64,000 nucleotides of DNA from Hofstenia miamia (GCA_900660155.1 CABFPE010000147.1:103859-167858); one strand, 5' to 3'. Positions 22,126 through 34,224 are shown, counted from the first letter of the stretch. Notes: generated from the sequence alone by a model not told the origin. Numbers and translations: made by a program.

Positions 22126-22299
22126 TTAATTAAATTATTTTAATTGGAAATTTAATGGACATTCAAATCTGAGACAGGATTGACTCAAGCTTTTTCAGAT
22201 CAAAATATCAACTCAGGCGTCAATCGGAACAACATCACTCCCTACTTTTCCTTAAGTTTCTAATGCTGTAGGCTTATTCAACAACATGAATGCGAAAGA

Positions 22300-24590
22300 T
22301 TTTTGTTATAAGATTGAAAAATATTATGAACAAATAATTGACAAAAGAATATTTTTGACATACCACATGACAATTCAGTAAAAACCTTGTTAGAGGAAAT
22401 GTCTAAAACTCTGAATTTATTAATACAAAAGGCTTATCATGTGTTACTTGCTCTTCCACTTCAGAAACTCTCGAAAAGTCTAAAGCTAGAGATCATTTGC
22501 TTTTCTTAAAAAAGACACTTGAATGGTGGAAAGAAGGAAATATCTGATCGTTTAGTCAGTGAAGCTTCTGCTATTCAGACTCAATTATCCAAAACTGACT
22601 TTGCCAATCACAGTTACATAAGGACATTCGTCGAACTAGCTCTACAAGGTCGAATGTCTACAGCACTCAGAGCTTTTATTGATAGTCAGAATAGTGGTGC
22701 ACCATTGCCTGATCAGAGAGTTATGGAAAAACTTGAAGAGCTTCATCCACCTGCCGAAGATATTAGCTCAAATTAAATATTAACTGGAGATTCGCTTAAA
22801 ATAGATCCAGTAATATTTTTAAAATTGACGTGGAGTCCAGTCCGAACGCTACTCACAAAACGGATGGATCATGTGGCCCTTCAGGAGGGAATGCGGATCA
22901 CATGCATGTTCTTCTTTGTTCGAAAAAATACTGGAAGTTATTATTGAATCAGCAGGGGTACAGCAAACATGTGCTGGTCATGAATCTGGAATAGAAGAAG
23001 TATTCATTCTGCCTACGAAATTTTCTGAGAATACAGAAACAATATTGATGGTGGATGCATCTAATGCTTTCAATCGCTTAAACAGGGTAACTGTCTTAAG
23101 TACTATGCAACGCATATGCCCTCAACTATCAACGTATTTGATAAATACTTATCGTATACCAGCAAGATTGATACTTAGGAGGTAAGGAATTACTATCAAA
23201 TGAAGAAACACCGCAATGTGACAATTTAGCAATGACTTTTTATGCCATGAGTATACTGCCATCAAGAATGGTATGCAGACAATGCTTCAGGAATTGGAAA
23301 TTTACAGTGTCAAGGAATATGGGATACATTAAATGATCTTGGTCCTAAATTTGGATACTTCCCAAAACCTGAAATGAGTGGGCTTGTTAAGAATCAATCA
23401 AACTTTCAAAGAGCACCAAAACTATATTCAATCTCAACATCACTTTAAGAGGACAAAGATCTCCGGGTGCTTTTATTGGATCAGAACATTTTGTAAAGCA
23501 TTATGTTGAACAGAGAATTGAGAAATGTAACTTACAAATTTATACAGAATTTAGAAATGTACTACAATATAAATGGAAATTTTAAATGACATTTCCTGAG
23601 ATTAACATCAAATTAAGAAAACCAGAACATAGAATACATAAGTTATTGGTGTCTCTATTCGGAAGAGTTTTAAGCAAAGAGCAACGAGATATTATGGCCT
23701 TGACATGTTTTGTATATGGTAACTCAAAAATTTTAATTGCTAAATTTAAACAAGCAACTATTGATAAAAGATTAATACTGCAGAGACAGCAATCAAAATT
23801 GCATAAAAAAGAACGTAAAAACAACTTCAATATCACTAAGAAATTATCTATTTTAAATACCTGCTCCTTTGAAACAAAATGAAGTTTTCATGTGCTGGAG
23901 CCAAAAGGAAAATCTTCATGGCTAACAACCTCACCATCACGAAATCTTGGCTTCTACTTAAACAGGGATGAATTTCGAGATGCAATCAGTCTTCGCTATA
24001 ATTGGCCAATAATGCAATTATCATAAATATATGAGTGTGGTGCTTCAAATAGCAATAATCGTGCATTGATATGTAAACTTGGGAGCTTCATTACCATGAA
24101 ACATAATACAGTAAGAGAGTTATAAACTGAATTATCATCTAGTTTGCAAAGATGCTTCCATAAAGCCCTCATTAATGAAACTTACAAAGAAAAAATTGAA
24201 ATAAATGGAAACATCGAAGATAATGCTCGCCTTGACACATCATGTAGATAGTTTAGGGAACCATTACAAAAATCAATGTTTGATGTACGGATTACACATC
24301 CCAATGCCACATCAAATCAAAGTAAAACATTTGGTCAAATTTTATCTGAACGCAAGGCTCCCAAGAAAAGAGCATACCAAGATTGAGTACAGAACCTTAA
24401 ACATGTTTCATTCACCCTCTCATATTTGCAACCAATGGTGCTATGGGTGAAGAAGCTATTCGATATCATGCTTTACTTGCTGAAAAGTTAAGCAATATAA
24501 TGAATTGTAGTTATGCAGCCGCTATTAGTTACATAAGAGGCTTTCTTTTACAAATTTAAGAACAGTATTAAATGCTCTACATTGCAAAAG
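22300..24590 (+). mobile_element. LINE with restriction-like endonuclease, degraded
   Basis: A single-ORF non-LTR element of the group with a C-terminal restriction-like endonuclease (R2/NeSL-like). N-terminal region: FVELALQGRMSTALRAFID (22630) and KLEELHPPAEDI (22730), then KTDGSCGPSGGNADH (22858). Palm: LMVDASNAFNRLNRV (23047), TYLINTYRIPARL (23133), VWYADNASGIGNLQ-like (23270; YADN in place of YADD), GPKFGYFPKPEMS (23342). C-terminal: EPKGKSSWLTTSPSRNLGF (23900), CGASNSNNRALICKLG (24040, Cys/His motif), NARLD and MFDVRITHPNATSNQ (24222, 24277; endonuclease core), then ends near 24590. Several stops and frameshifts. Its 3' half is duplicated by the repeat at 26518. Confidence 0.8.
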
Positions 24591-24599
24591 AAAATGTAT

Positions 24600-26455
24600 C
24601 AAAACCTTATTCCTCTAAATGAAATTGCCGTCAATTTGATTAAGTATTTGTTATTAATTAATGGCTAACATACATGGAAGATCAACTGTTAAATGGAAAT
24701 TTTTAATATTTGTTAATTAGATTTCGGCGTAGAAACTGACCCCAATCTGAAAATGATGTTGCTTGTAGCATATCAAAGTGCTTTTTATTATTAATGTCAG
24801 AAATTATCAACAAAATCTACGAAAATCACCCTAAAAAGCAGAATTGTTAATGCCGGGGTTAAATTTGACCCCATAACAAAGTACAACTATTGAAATTGAG
24901 TGACACTGTTGCCATTATTGTAAATGTGTATTCTAGCCTTAAATATTGCTGTCAGGAAAAATATTTATATAAATTCAAAGCACTAATTACATTAATGTAG
25001 GATTTTTTAAAACTGATTTCCTTCAAACTCAGGTAACATTTATTGTAAATTCTGTTTATGACAAAATCATTATAGGAGCTTCAATATTTAAAGATTGCAT
25101 GAGACCCTCTTTAATCAACTATTACAGAATCGTTATGAGTAAATTAAAAATATTGAATATAAAAATCATTCATAATATGAATTCAGGAATTATATTGCTA
25201 GTTGCATTTGCACATTAGGATATATACTATAGTATGTACACTGATTTAAAACAAATAAGGCTATTTCGTGTTTAACGTGGCTATAAGATATTTCAAAAAC
25301 CAAATGATTTATAAAAATGTAAAATTGCATGTTTGTAATATCCTTAAGTTGCAATGTATACACTCACTAAAATTTCTTTTTTGATTTAATACCAATAGCG
25401 TAAGCTGTTGGGATGCAATTATATACAATGATCTATAATTACATTATCGAGCAAAAATTATAAAATTATATATATTTTGCAAGCTATTGATTTTCCCAAA
25501 ACAGCATATGCAATCACGATCTATGCACTTTTACAACTCAATAAGGGCTCGAAGAATACAATATAACAGAACATTTGCTATCGTGACCTTTTCATTTCAC
25601 TTACATGAGATTTTGCTCTGTGCAACATCTTATTTAACAATGTCAAGTTGTTCTTGAAATAGACAAGGTCTGAGAGCAATTTTATTAAATTTATGCTATG
25701 AAAAAAGCAAAGGCACTCAGTTCCCTGCAGACCTTAGATTGTCAGAGATCTTAGTTAACTATATTGACCTGTTAAACGCTATATATTCATTTCGTTGAAT
25801 TTAAGCGCCCTACTAATAAGAAATCAACTCATGGAAATTTAAAAATGTTGAAATCCACTTTCAGTTGATAATGCGATTTAAATTATTGACAAATTTCCAG
25901 CAAGCTTGATGAGTAATGACATACAAGCAAAAACAGCAAATTCGAAGTTTATTCGATAGGAGCAACTTTTTGCAAAATATGATCCACTAGAAACAATTTC
26001 AATGAAACTAAGCAATCGGGATATTAATTTATTTTGAACTCCATCCGGGGACATGTTCAAAGCCGAAAACATTTTGAACAATAAAACGTTCATTGAAGGC
26101 CCAGTCAACATCAACGGTAAAAAAACTTAAATTAACTATCTTAAAGTTCTATTGAATAAAAAACACTAAATGTAATAAAAAATTAGAATTTATTTTAAAA
26201 CGAATCTAACATAAATATAAAGCATTTGAATAAATTAAGAACAGCAATACAGTAAAATATCCAGAATTTATTACACAAGCTATAAAAACAAATCAAATAG
26301 CTGTTTCCCCAAAACTTTAAAGAAAAGCAATCGTAACACATGCTTTAAAATATAAATTAAAACCTTGATTGCAATTACTGCACAAATGCTCTACAAAATT
26401 ATCGCTAAAAATTCAGTAAAAAAATATTGCAAATGTTGCGTAATTATATACAGGA
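24600..26455. other. AT-rich stretch between the LINE and the Rac tail
   Basis: No gene recognised. A minus-strand open frame at 25878-26114 has no family resemblance. The same sequence recurs at 27708-29563. It should hold the Rac 3' untranslated region nearest 26455 (and 29563). Confidence 0.45.
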
Positions 26456-26516
26456 TTATAATAAAATGCAATTACGGCGACGTTTTGGTGCTGGTGGCGG
26501 ACAAAGGACAGCTCGA
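26456..26516 (-). pseudogene. Duplicated tail of Rac (copy 1)
   Basis: The stop codon and last codons of Rac ([14 protein letters not shown] end) are repeated here, cut off at 26516 next to the single N. It is part of the 3107-bp repeat and not a second gene. Confidence 0.9.
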
Positions 26517-26517
26517 N
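26517..26517. other. Single N at the junction of two identical copies
   Basis: One ambiguous base joins the end of copy 1 (in the Rac coding region) to the start of copy 2 (in the LINE). This is a typical mark of contig ends joined without merging their overlap. Confidence 0.9.
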
Positions 26518-29500
26518 AGAGCACCAAAACTATATTCAATCTCAACATCACTTTAAGAGGACAAAGATCTCCGGGTGCTTTTATTGGATCAGAACATTTT
26601 GTAAAGCATTATGTTGAACAGAGAATTGAGAAATGTAACTTACAAATTTATACAGAATTTAGAAATGTACTACAATATAAATGGAAATTTTAAATGACAT
26701 TTCCTGAGATTAACATCAAATTAAGAAAACCAGAACATAGAATACATAAGTTATTGGTGTCTCTATTCGGAAGAGTTTTAAGCAAAGAGCAACGAGATAT
26801 TATGGCCTTGACATGTTTTGTATATGGTAACTCAAAAATTTTAATTGCTAAATTTAAACAAGCAACTATTGATAAAAGATTAATACTGCAGAGACAGCAA
26901 TCAAAATTGCATAAAAAAGAACGTAAAAACAACTTCAATATCACTAAGAAATTATCTATTTTAAATACCTGCTCCTTTGAAACAAAATGAAGTTTTCATG
27001 TGCTGGAGCCAAAAGGAAAATCTTCATGGCTAACAACCTCACCATCACGAAATCTTGGCTTCTACTTAAACAGGGATGAATTTCGAGATGCAATCAGTCT
27101 TCGCTATAATTGGCCAATAATGCAATTATCATAAATATATGAGTGTGGTGCTTCAAATAGCAATAATCGTGCATTGATATGTAAACTTGGGAGCTTCATT
27201 ACCATGAAACATAATACAGTAAGAGAGTTATAAACTGAATTATCATCTAGTTTGCAAAGATGCTTCCATAAAGCCCTCATTAATGAAACTTACAAAGAAA
27301 AAATTGAAATAAATGGAAACATCGAAGATAATGCTCGCCTTGACACATCATGTAGATAGTTTAGGGAACCATTACAAAAATCAATGTTTGATGTACGGAT
27401 TACACATCCCAATGCCACATCAAATCAAAGTAAAACATTTGGTCAAATTTTATCTGAACGCAAGGCTCCCAAGAAAAGAGCATACCAAGATTGAGTACAG
27501 AACCTTAAACATGTTTCATTCACCCTCTCATATTTGCAACCAATGGTGCTATGGGTGAAGAAGCTATTCGATATCATGCTTTACTTGCTGAAAAGTTAAG
27601 CAATATAATGAATTGTAGTTATGCAGCCGCTATTAGTTACATAAGAGGCTTTCTTTTACAAATTTAAGAACAGTATTAAATGCTCTACATTGCAAAAGAA
27701 AATGTATCAAAACCTTATTCCTCTAAATGAAATTGCCGTCAATTTGATTAAGTATTTGTTATTAATTAATGGCTAACATACATGGAAGATCAACTGTTAA
27801 ATGGAAATTTTTAATATTTGTTAATTAGATTTCGGCGTAGAAACTGACCCCAATCTGAAAATGATGTTGCTTGTAGCATATCAAAGTGCTTTTTATTATT
27901 AATGTCAGAAATTATCAACAAAATCTACGAAAATCACCCTAAAAAGCAGAATTGTTAATGCCGGGGTTAAATTTGACCCCATAACAAAGTACAACTATTG
28001 AAATTGAGTGACACTGTTGCCATTATTGTAAATGTGTATTCTAGCCTTAAATATTGCTGTCAGGAAAAATATTTATATAAATTCAAAGCACTAATTACAT
28101 TAATGTAGGATTTTTTAAAACTGATTTCCTTCAAACTCAGGTAACATTTATTGTAAATTCTGTTTATGACAAAATCATTATAGGAGCTTCAATATTTAAA
28201 GATTGCATGAGACCCTCTTTAATCAACTATTACAGAATCGTTATGAGTAAATTAAAAATATTGAATATAAAAATCATTCATAATATGAATTCAGGAATTA
28301 TATTGCTAGTTGCATTTGCACATTAGGATATATACTATAGTATGTACACTGATTTAAAACAAATAAGGCTATTTCGTGTTTAACGTGGCTATAAGATATT
28401 TCAAAAACCAAATGATTTATAAAAATGTAAAATTGCATGTTTGTAATATCCTTAAGTTGCAATGTATACACTCACTAAAATTTCTTTTTTGATTTAATAC
28501 CAATAGCGTAAGCTGTTGGGATGCAATTATATACAATGATCTATAATTACATTATCGAGCAAAAATTATAAAATTATATATATTTTGCAAGCTATTGATT
28601 TTCCCAAAACAGCATATGCAATCACGATCTATGCACTTTTACAACTCAATAAGGGCTCGAAGAATACAATATAACAGAACATTTGCTATCGTGACCTTTT
28701 CATTTCACTTACATGAGATTTTGCTCTGTGCAACATCTTATTTAACAATGTCAAGTTGTTCTTGAAATAGACAAGGTCTGAGAGCAATTTTATTAAATTT
28801 ATGCTATGAAAAAAGCAAAGGCACTCAGTTCCCTGCAGACCTTAGATTGTCAGAGATCTTAGTTAACTATATTGACCTGTTAAACGCTATATATTCATTT
28901 CGTTGAATTTAAGCGCCCTACTAATAAGAAATCAACTCATGGAAATTTAAAAATGTTGAAATCCACTTTCAGTTGATAATGCGATTTAAATTATTGACAA
29001 ATTTCCAGCAAGCTTGATGAGTAATGACATACAAGCAAAAACAGCAAATTCGAAGTTTATTCGATAGGAGCAACTTTTTGCAAAATATGATCCACTAGAA
29101 ACAATTTCAATGAAACTAAGCAATCGGGATATTAATTTATTTTGAACTCCATCCGGGGACATGTTCAAAGCCGAAAACATTTTGAACAATAAAACGTTCA
29201 TTGAAGGCCCAGTCAACATCAACGGTAAAAAAACTTAAATTAACTATCTTAAAGTTCTATTGAATAAAAAACACTAAATGTAATAAAAAATTAGAATTTA
29301 TTTTAAAACGAATCTAACATAAATATAAAGCATTTGAATAAATTAAGAACAGCAATACAGTAAAATATCCAGAATTTATTACACAAGCTATAAAAACAAA
29401 TCAAATAGCTGTTTCCCCAAAACTTTAAAGAAAAGCAATCGTAACACATGCTTTAAAATATAAATTAAAACCTTGATTGCAATTACTGCACAAATGCTCT

Positions 29501-29624
29501 ACAAAATTATCGCTAAAAATTCAGTAAAAAAATATTGCAAATGTTGCGTAATTATATACAGGATTATAATAAAATGCAATTACGGCGACGTTTTGGTGCT
29601 GGTGGCGGACAAAGGACAGCTCGA
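26518..29624. repeat. 3107-bp direct repeat, copy 2
   Basis: Same sequence as 23410-26516. It starts inside the LINE (26518-27698 is its 3' half) and ends within the Rac coding region, where it runs on into the rest of Rac. Confidence 0.95.
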
Positions 29625-30142
29625 ATTGCTTCATCGAAAACATTCTTTAAATTACGTTGGGTAAGTGCGGAGCATTCAATATATTTGAAAGACTTTATTT
29701 CTTTGCCCATTGTAACACCCTGAGGATGAGTAATAGGACTCAACTTTCGTTCTTTAAGCTTATGTAAAGTGTCAGGATCGTCACGTAAATCCAATTTGGT
29801 TCCAACCAAAATAATTGGTGTATTAGGACAATGGTGATTAACTTCTGGATACCATTTGGCCCGAACGTTTTCAAATGAAGCAGGACTAATCAATGAAAAA
29901 CATATTAAGAATACATCTGTTTGCGGATACGATAGAGGCCGCAATCTATCATAATCTTCCTGACCAGCTGTATCCCATAAGCCCAAATTTACGGGTTTAC
30001 CATCAACCATAACATTCGCGGAGTAATTATCAAAAACTGTGGGAATGTACTCACCGGGAAATGCATTCGTCGTATAACTAATTAAAAGACAAGTTTTTCC
30101 AACGGCACCATCCCCTACAACAACACATTTGATTGCTTGCAT
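29564..30142 (-). CDS. RAC1: Rac-type small GTPase
   Basis: A 192-codon uninterrupted reading frame for a Rho-family GTPase of the Rac subfamily, which switches between GDP and GTP states at the plasma membrane to drive actin remodelling. P-loop GDGAVGKT at residues 10-17, switch I with T35, switch [14 protein letters not shown] at 57-68, base-binding TKLD at 115-118 and SAL at 158-160. The Rho insert region follows TKLD. The C-terminus has a polybasic KRRR at 184-187 and a CILL box, so geranylgeranylation is expected. The start is the ATG at 30142, which begins MQAIKC as in all Rac proteins. The N-terminal 120 residues are nearly invariant against other animal Racs, while the C-terminal third is more diverged ([17 protein letters not shown]). 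It is intron-free, which could be the normal state in this species or a retrocopy; no poly(A) tail or flanking repeat is evident. The exact paralogue is uncertain. Confidence 0.92.
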   Translation of the reverse strand: MQAIKCVVVGDGAVGKTCLLISYTTNAFPGEYIPTVFDNYSANVMVDGKPVNLGLWDTAGQEDYDRLRPLSYPQTDVFLICFSLISPASFENVRAKWYPEVNHHCPNTPIILVGTKLDLRDDPDTLHKLKERKLSPITHPQGVTMGKEIKSFKYIECSALTQRNLKNVFDEAIRAVLCPPPAPKRRRNCILL

Positions 30143-30643
30143 CTTAAATGCTTGATCATGAATAACTAACTAGATACAAGATTATTTGTTTCTTTTAGAA
30201 TTTACGCAATTGGTTTACTAAAAATAGCAATGACTATTTATATAACAGTCTAAAAAAAGTTATTCATTTTTCTAGATAAGAAATTATAAAGACTACCAAT
30301 AATTACTGTATAAAATTCAATGCAATTAAAAGTTTGTCTCCATAATTTTCTGTTTATGTAATAATTGGACAATAGCATTCCTATTACTTTCAAAACATCA
30401 TGTTCGTGACGTCATAACTTTGATATCTTTTTGCTGAAAAAAAATATTGGAAGCTTGGATTTCAGCTATTGTCTTAATGTATATGACTCAAATCTTTAAT
30501 AATGTATTTTATACACAGTGCTATCAACAATCACACGTAGAATAGCCTCGATCTATTTCAAAATTTAAGAAGTGTTTTGCTAGATCGACGTGCCATTTCG
30601 TTTGTGTGATGTAAAAGTGGTTGCAGTATACAAAACTGAGGTT
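30143..30643. other. Rac upstream region
   Basis: AT-rich. It should hold the Rac 5' untranslated region and promoter, but no TATA or initiator motif can be singled out. Confidence 0.4.
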
Positions 30644-31596
30644 AAGGTATAGAATAGGGTGCACGCGGATAAAATAAACACTAATACAAGGTAAAAAACA
30701 ATGTGAAATGCAATAACATACGTAAGAAGCTTAAAAAATGTACATAGACCAATAAATTTGTATAATTAACCAAATTCGTAGCACGCGGTACATATTTAAG
30801 GAAAACTGGGAATTCATAAAGTTTTTGTCTATTTTTAACCCAAATACATATAGTTGTACATTTATGTAAATCTATAATTAATTGGAACTTTCAAAGAATT
30901 TGTTCTCCAGATTAGTAGTTATTTTCATATTTTATTTACCGATTAGTACCGAATTTATAGCTAGAGTGTCCGCGTTGCATAAGTATACATTTCGCTAATA
31001 TTGTTATAAATATATATTAAATTGTGCTTATGTACAGTATCGGTGGGCCTGTCGATATGCAATTGTTACTGAAAATTTAAATAAATTTACACAAAATGTT
31101 ATATGCATTACATATAACTTATAAACTTATATATTTTCATGCTTATTGAACATGTATATGGGACTCAACATAGGGCCTTTTATAATTGAAGCATGTAGTG
31201 CAAGAAACCATTTTTTGCAAATTGATTCAAAACGAGAAATCGTCTTTTTTAGTTTCCATTTCAATCTTTGCTTATGTAATGTCGTTTAACGGATTCTTTA
31301 TAAAGCAATGATCAAAAGCAGGATCGTTTCACTTGTTTTGCTCCTAGCAGTATGTAGTTCATCTTCACCCAATTCTAAAGCTATCGATTTGACAATTTTG
31401 TCAATTAACGCGTTCTTCAATTATATTTTACTCAACAAATCAAAATTGCTTAGTATATTTAATGAAGTATCTCATTTTAAAATTTAAATCTATTGGTTGT
31501 TCGGTTGTAATTAACATTTTGATCACAAAGGTGCAATAGCCTAAAGAGATTGATTCAATTCAGAGTTAGCCGTTGCGTTAAATAATGTGGGCAATC

Positions 31597-32317
31597 AAGG
31601 GCGCCGCAAGAAACTTCTTAAAGGAGGAGCAAAAAAATTTCTGCAAGTGATGATATTTCTCTCATGCTTAAATCTTGCAAGTTGTCTGGTCCTTGCTATC
31701 CTGACGGTGTCCCTTTGTAATTCATGAAACCTCCTCCACGCTTCCTATCCATTTAAAGCATCTTTACTCCTTCATTTGCTCCTCTAAGCGCTATCCCGCC
31801 TGTTGGAAGACATCTTGGATTTCTCCGCTGTTAAAATCTAATCAGCTTCCCTCCTCGCAGGTCACGTTCTACCGCCGAATACCTATTCTATCTCGATTGT
31901 CTATCATCTTTGAACGCCTTGTTTTTCGTTATGTATTCCCAAAAACTTACTAACTTACTCACACTGATCGAAAACTGCTACTTTGATTGTAATGATCCTG
32001 GTTGTATTACCTTTCTTGACATCTCAAAAGCGTTTCATCGCCTCCCTCACTCCATTCTGCTTGACAAGTTACGTTTATTTGGTTTTGATGCGGATTTCAT
32101 CGAACTATTTCAGTCTTAACTGACCAATCGCCACCATTGTTTTCATGCAGTAAAAATATGTCCCAATACACTTAGCGCAATACTAAAATACATTTTAAAT
32201 TAATTTAAATGAAGTACTACTAAGAACTTCGATTTGATAAAACTCTAGTCAATTCAATCAACTCACCATGAAAAGGAATGGAGCAGCTGCTCCTCTTGCC
32301 CTCCGCTCGCGGTGCCT
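31597..32317. mobile_element. hAT-like element nested in the long-TIR element
   Basis: Flanked by ATGTGGGCAATC (31585-31596) and ATGTGGGAAATC (32318-32329), 11 of 12 identical. Ends are AAGGGCGCCGCAAG on the left and CTCGCGGTGCCT on the right, imperfect inverted repeats. Most of the inside is an insertion of LINE-A sequence (31650-32139). The left and right remnants outside the LINE piece are AT-rich plus G+C-rich ends. Confidence 0.6.
31650..32139 (+). mobile_element. LINE-A internal fragment
   Basis: About 490 bp matching 44880-45430 of LINE-A, with an internal deletion near 31945 (about 60 bp of the SSSQHG region is missing) and changes such as AFHR for AFDR. Both 5' and 3' ends are missing. 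It covers the motifs PDGVP, CWKTSWISPLLKS and LDISKAF. Confidence 0.8.
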
Positions 32318-33212
32318 ATGTGGGAAATCCACATATGTACAAGTCGCCACGGCTAAGTTTTTTCTGTACAAAGCGCCATCTAAAATTTACTAAAAGTGCC
32401 ATCTATAAGAATATATTTATATACATACACATCGTCTAAAACTGAAGTTTTATTGTAATAAAGGTGTTGCAATCTCATCAAAGAGACATGAGGGAAATTT
32501 ATATGTGGGCTTCAATCATTCAAACAGGGACTATAATTCATGATTTATATTGTTATTGTGAAAATTTTTAAAACAAAAAGAACGATGTAAATTTTCATAA
32601 AAGTTCAATCAAATATTCTTTATATTTATATACAAAAACTTATTTAACAAAGCGTATAATATTATAATATACAGTTTAGTTAGGTTTTAGATATTACTAT
32701 GTCAAAACCGGAGAGTAGCCGTGGTGGCTCCCAGAAAAATGGCCCGAAGACGAGATGCTTTGGTGTCAGAAAATGTCAATACTTGCAAGACATATTCAAG
32801 GATTAGCGGCGATAATTGGGTACAATGTTTAAAATATATTGGTTGTTATAATACGAGTAAAACACATTGAGTAATCGAAATTAATATATTTATATTTTTA
32901 TCAAAATGTTTTTCGAAATTTCACCTAAGGTAAGCACTTGATTTAAACTAAACATGTATAGATTTGCAAAAATATACTTTTAGATCGTGTAATTTGTTTA
33001 ATAATAGTTAATTATTTTATGAATTTCATGTTTTTTGTGCTATTGTCCTTAAATACGCACCGCGTGCTAACGCTTAATTGTGCTTAATTATGCAAAGTTA
33101 TTGGTCTATATACATTATTTTTTAAGCTTTTTACGTATGTTATTGCATTTCTCATCGTTTTTTACCTTGTATTAGTGTTTATTTTATCCGCGTGCACCCT
33201 ATTCTATACCTT

Positions 33213-33649
33213 CGCCCCAAACTGAACATTGTCGTAGACAAAATTTTCTCACTGGGGGGGGTTTAATTTACTGAAGCATTGATAAAATATAATTGCAAAC
33301 AAAAAATAAAATTTACCGAAGGAATCTTCTTTCAAAACGGTCCACAAAGAAGTTTGTCATCCTCAGTATTAGGAAATGTTGGAAATGAAAGAATAGTACA
33401 TACCCACCATTTTGTGCATGGCAATTGCAATTATTTGAACTATTACAATGACATCTTCAAGATTCTTGCCCATTTAGAGAAGTTCATGGGAAACCTCAAT
33501 TTCTTTTAAGATGGGTTTATAGCAAGCATTTCAAATTGTTACCAGCATTGAATGTTTCCTAGATTGTTCAAGGAAATTCATGAAAATTGAAATGAACGTT
33601 ACCGTCTCACAAAATGTTTAGATTGAAATATTATATTTTTGGAACATTC
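33213..33649. other. Stretch between the long-TIR element and the Copia fossil
   Basis: An open frame at 33279-33509 (+) has no clear family match; it could be part of the neighbouring Copia fossil, but this is not supported. Confidence 0.3.
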
Positions 33650-33985
33650 AGATTGTAAGCCAGTGAAGCACCCAATGCTGCTATAGCTGAGAAAGAGTTA
33701 TTAGCCTTAACATTGTATCGAAAACTGAGTTGTCATTATTGTTTTTGTCATTATGTACAAGACCTAACATTGTTATGTAGACTTTAGCTATTCACCAATA
33801 GTTTGACCCACTGACGAAAATTTAGCAGATATCTTCAGAAAAAAACAATTACCGTCCAAAATTTCAAGCATTTTTTAGGAGGGATGTTGGAATATTTGTA
33901 TAGTAGATTGTATTTAAGTATTCAGAACTCTTGTCTTATTTACAATAAATATTCTTTACTACTGTCCAATATTCAATGCATTTTG
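33650..33985 (+). mobile_element. Ty1/Copia-type LTR retrotransposon fossil
   Basis: A broken relic of a Copia-family element. It has the end of the pol coding region (PTDENLADIFRKK, the conserved end of the RNase H domain) followed at 33885 by a probable long terminal repeat beginning TGTTGGAATATTTG, the typical Copia LTR start. The LTR continues to about 33980. Only the 3' end of the element is present and it is clearly inactive. Old, judged by its decay. Confidence 0.65.
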
Positions 33986-34156
33986 CTCGATTCACCAAAA
34001 TGCCCACTGTCAGTGATTCTGTGTTGTTTCATCCTCTGAATTAGTAACTTTTCACAGACAACCCCATGGACATCATATACCTTATGCTCTGCAATGACAT
34101 TTATACTCATCCATGGGTACTTAGTATTTTCGAGCAAGAAGTCGTTTGTCATGAAC

Positions 34157-34224
34157 ATGTTTTTATTTTTTTGTAGTGTATGCCTTCAGCGCTAAATAAA
34201 ATCATTCATTATTATTATTATTAG
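34157..34224 (+). mobile_element. LINE-A 3' tail only
   Basis: A 68-bp piece with the 3' untranslated end of LINE-A: GTGTATGCCTTCAGCGCTAA, then TAAATAAAATCATTC and (ATT)n. It is an extremely 5'-truncated insertion. Confidence 0.75.

Larger units (their letters stand above)
23410..26516. repeat. 3107-bp direct repeat, copy 1
   Basis: Every base inspected matches 26518-29624 at a constant offset of 3108. It covers the 3' half of the LINE, the intergenic stretch, and the last codons of Rac. It abuts a single N at 26517. See findings: probably a false duplication. Confidence 0.95.
30644..33212. mobile_element. Element with ~165-bp terminal inverted repeats
   Basis: A 2569-bp unit. The left arm, 30644-30805, starts AAGGTATAGAATAGGGTGCA and continues CGCGGATAAAATAAACACTA; the right arm, 33050-33212, is the same in reverse with scattered substitutions (about one in ten). 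The arms end inward near TTAGCACGCGG and ATTTAAGG. No transposase is recognisable inside. The core has been entered by a hAT-like element (31597-32317), which in turn carries a LINE-A piece. Flanking target duplications were not found. Superfamily unknown. Confidence 0.7.

Noticed and set aside
26456-26693. A second Rac gene or Rac-LINE fusion
   Set aside because: It is the truncated edge of the 3107-bp repeat, with an N at the joint; no independent gene is supported.
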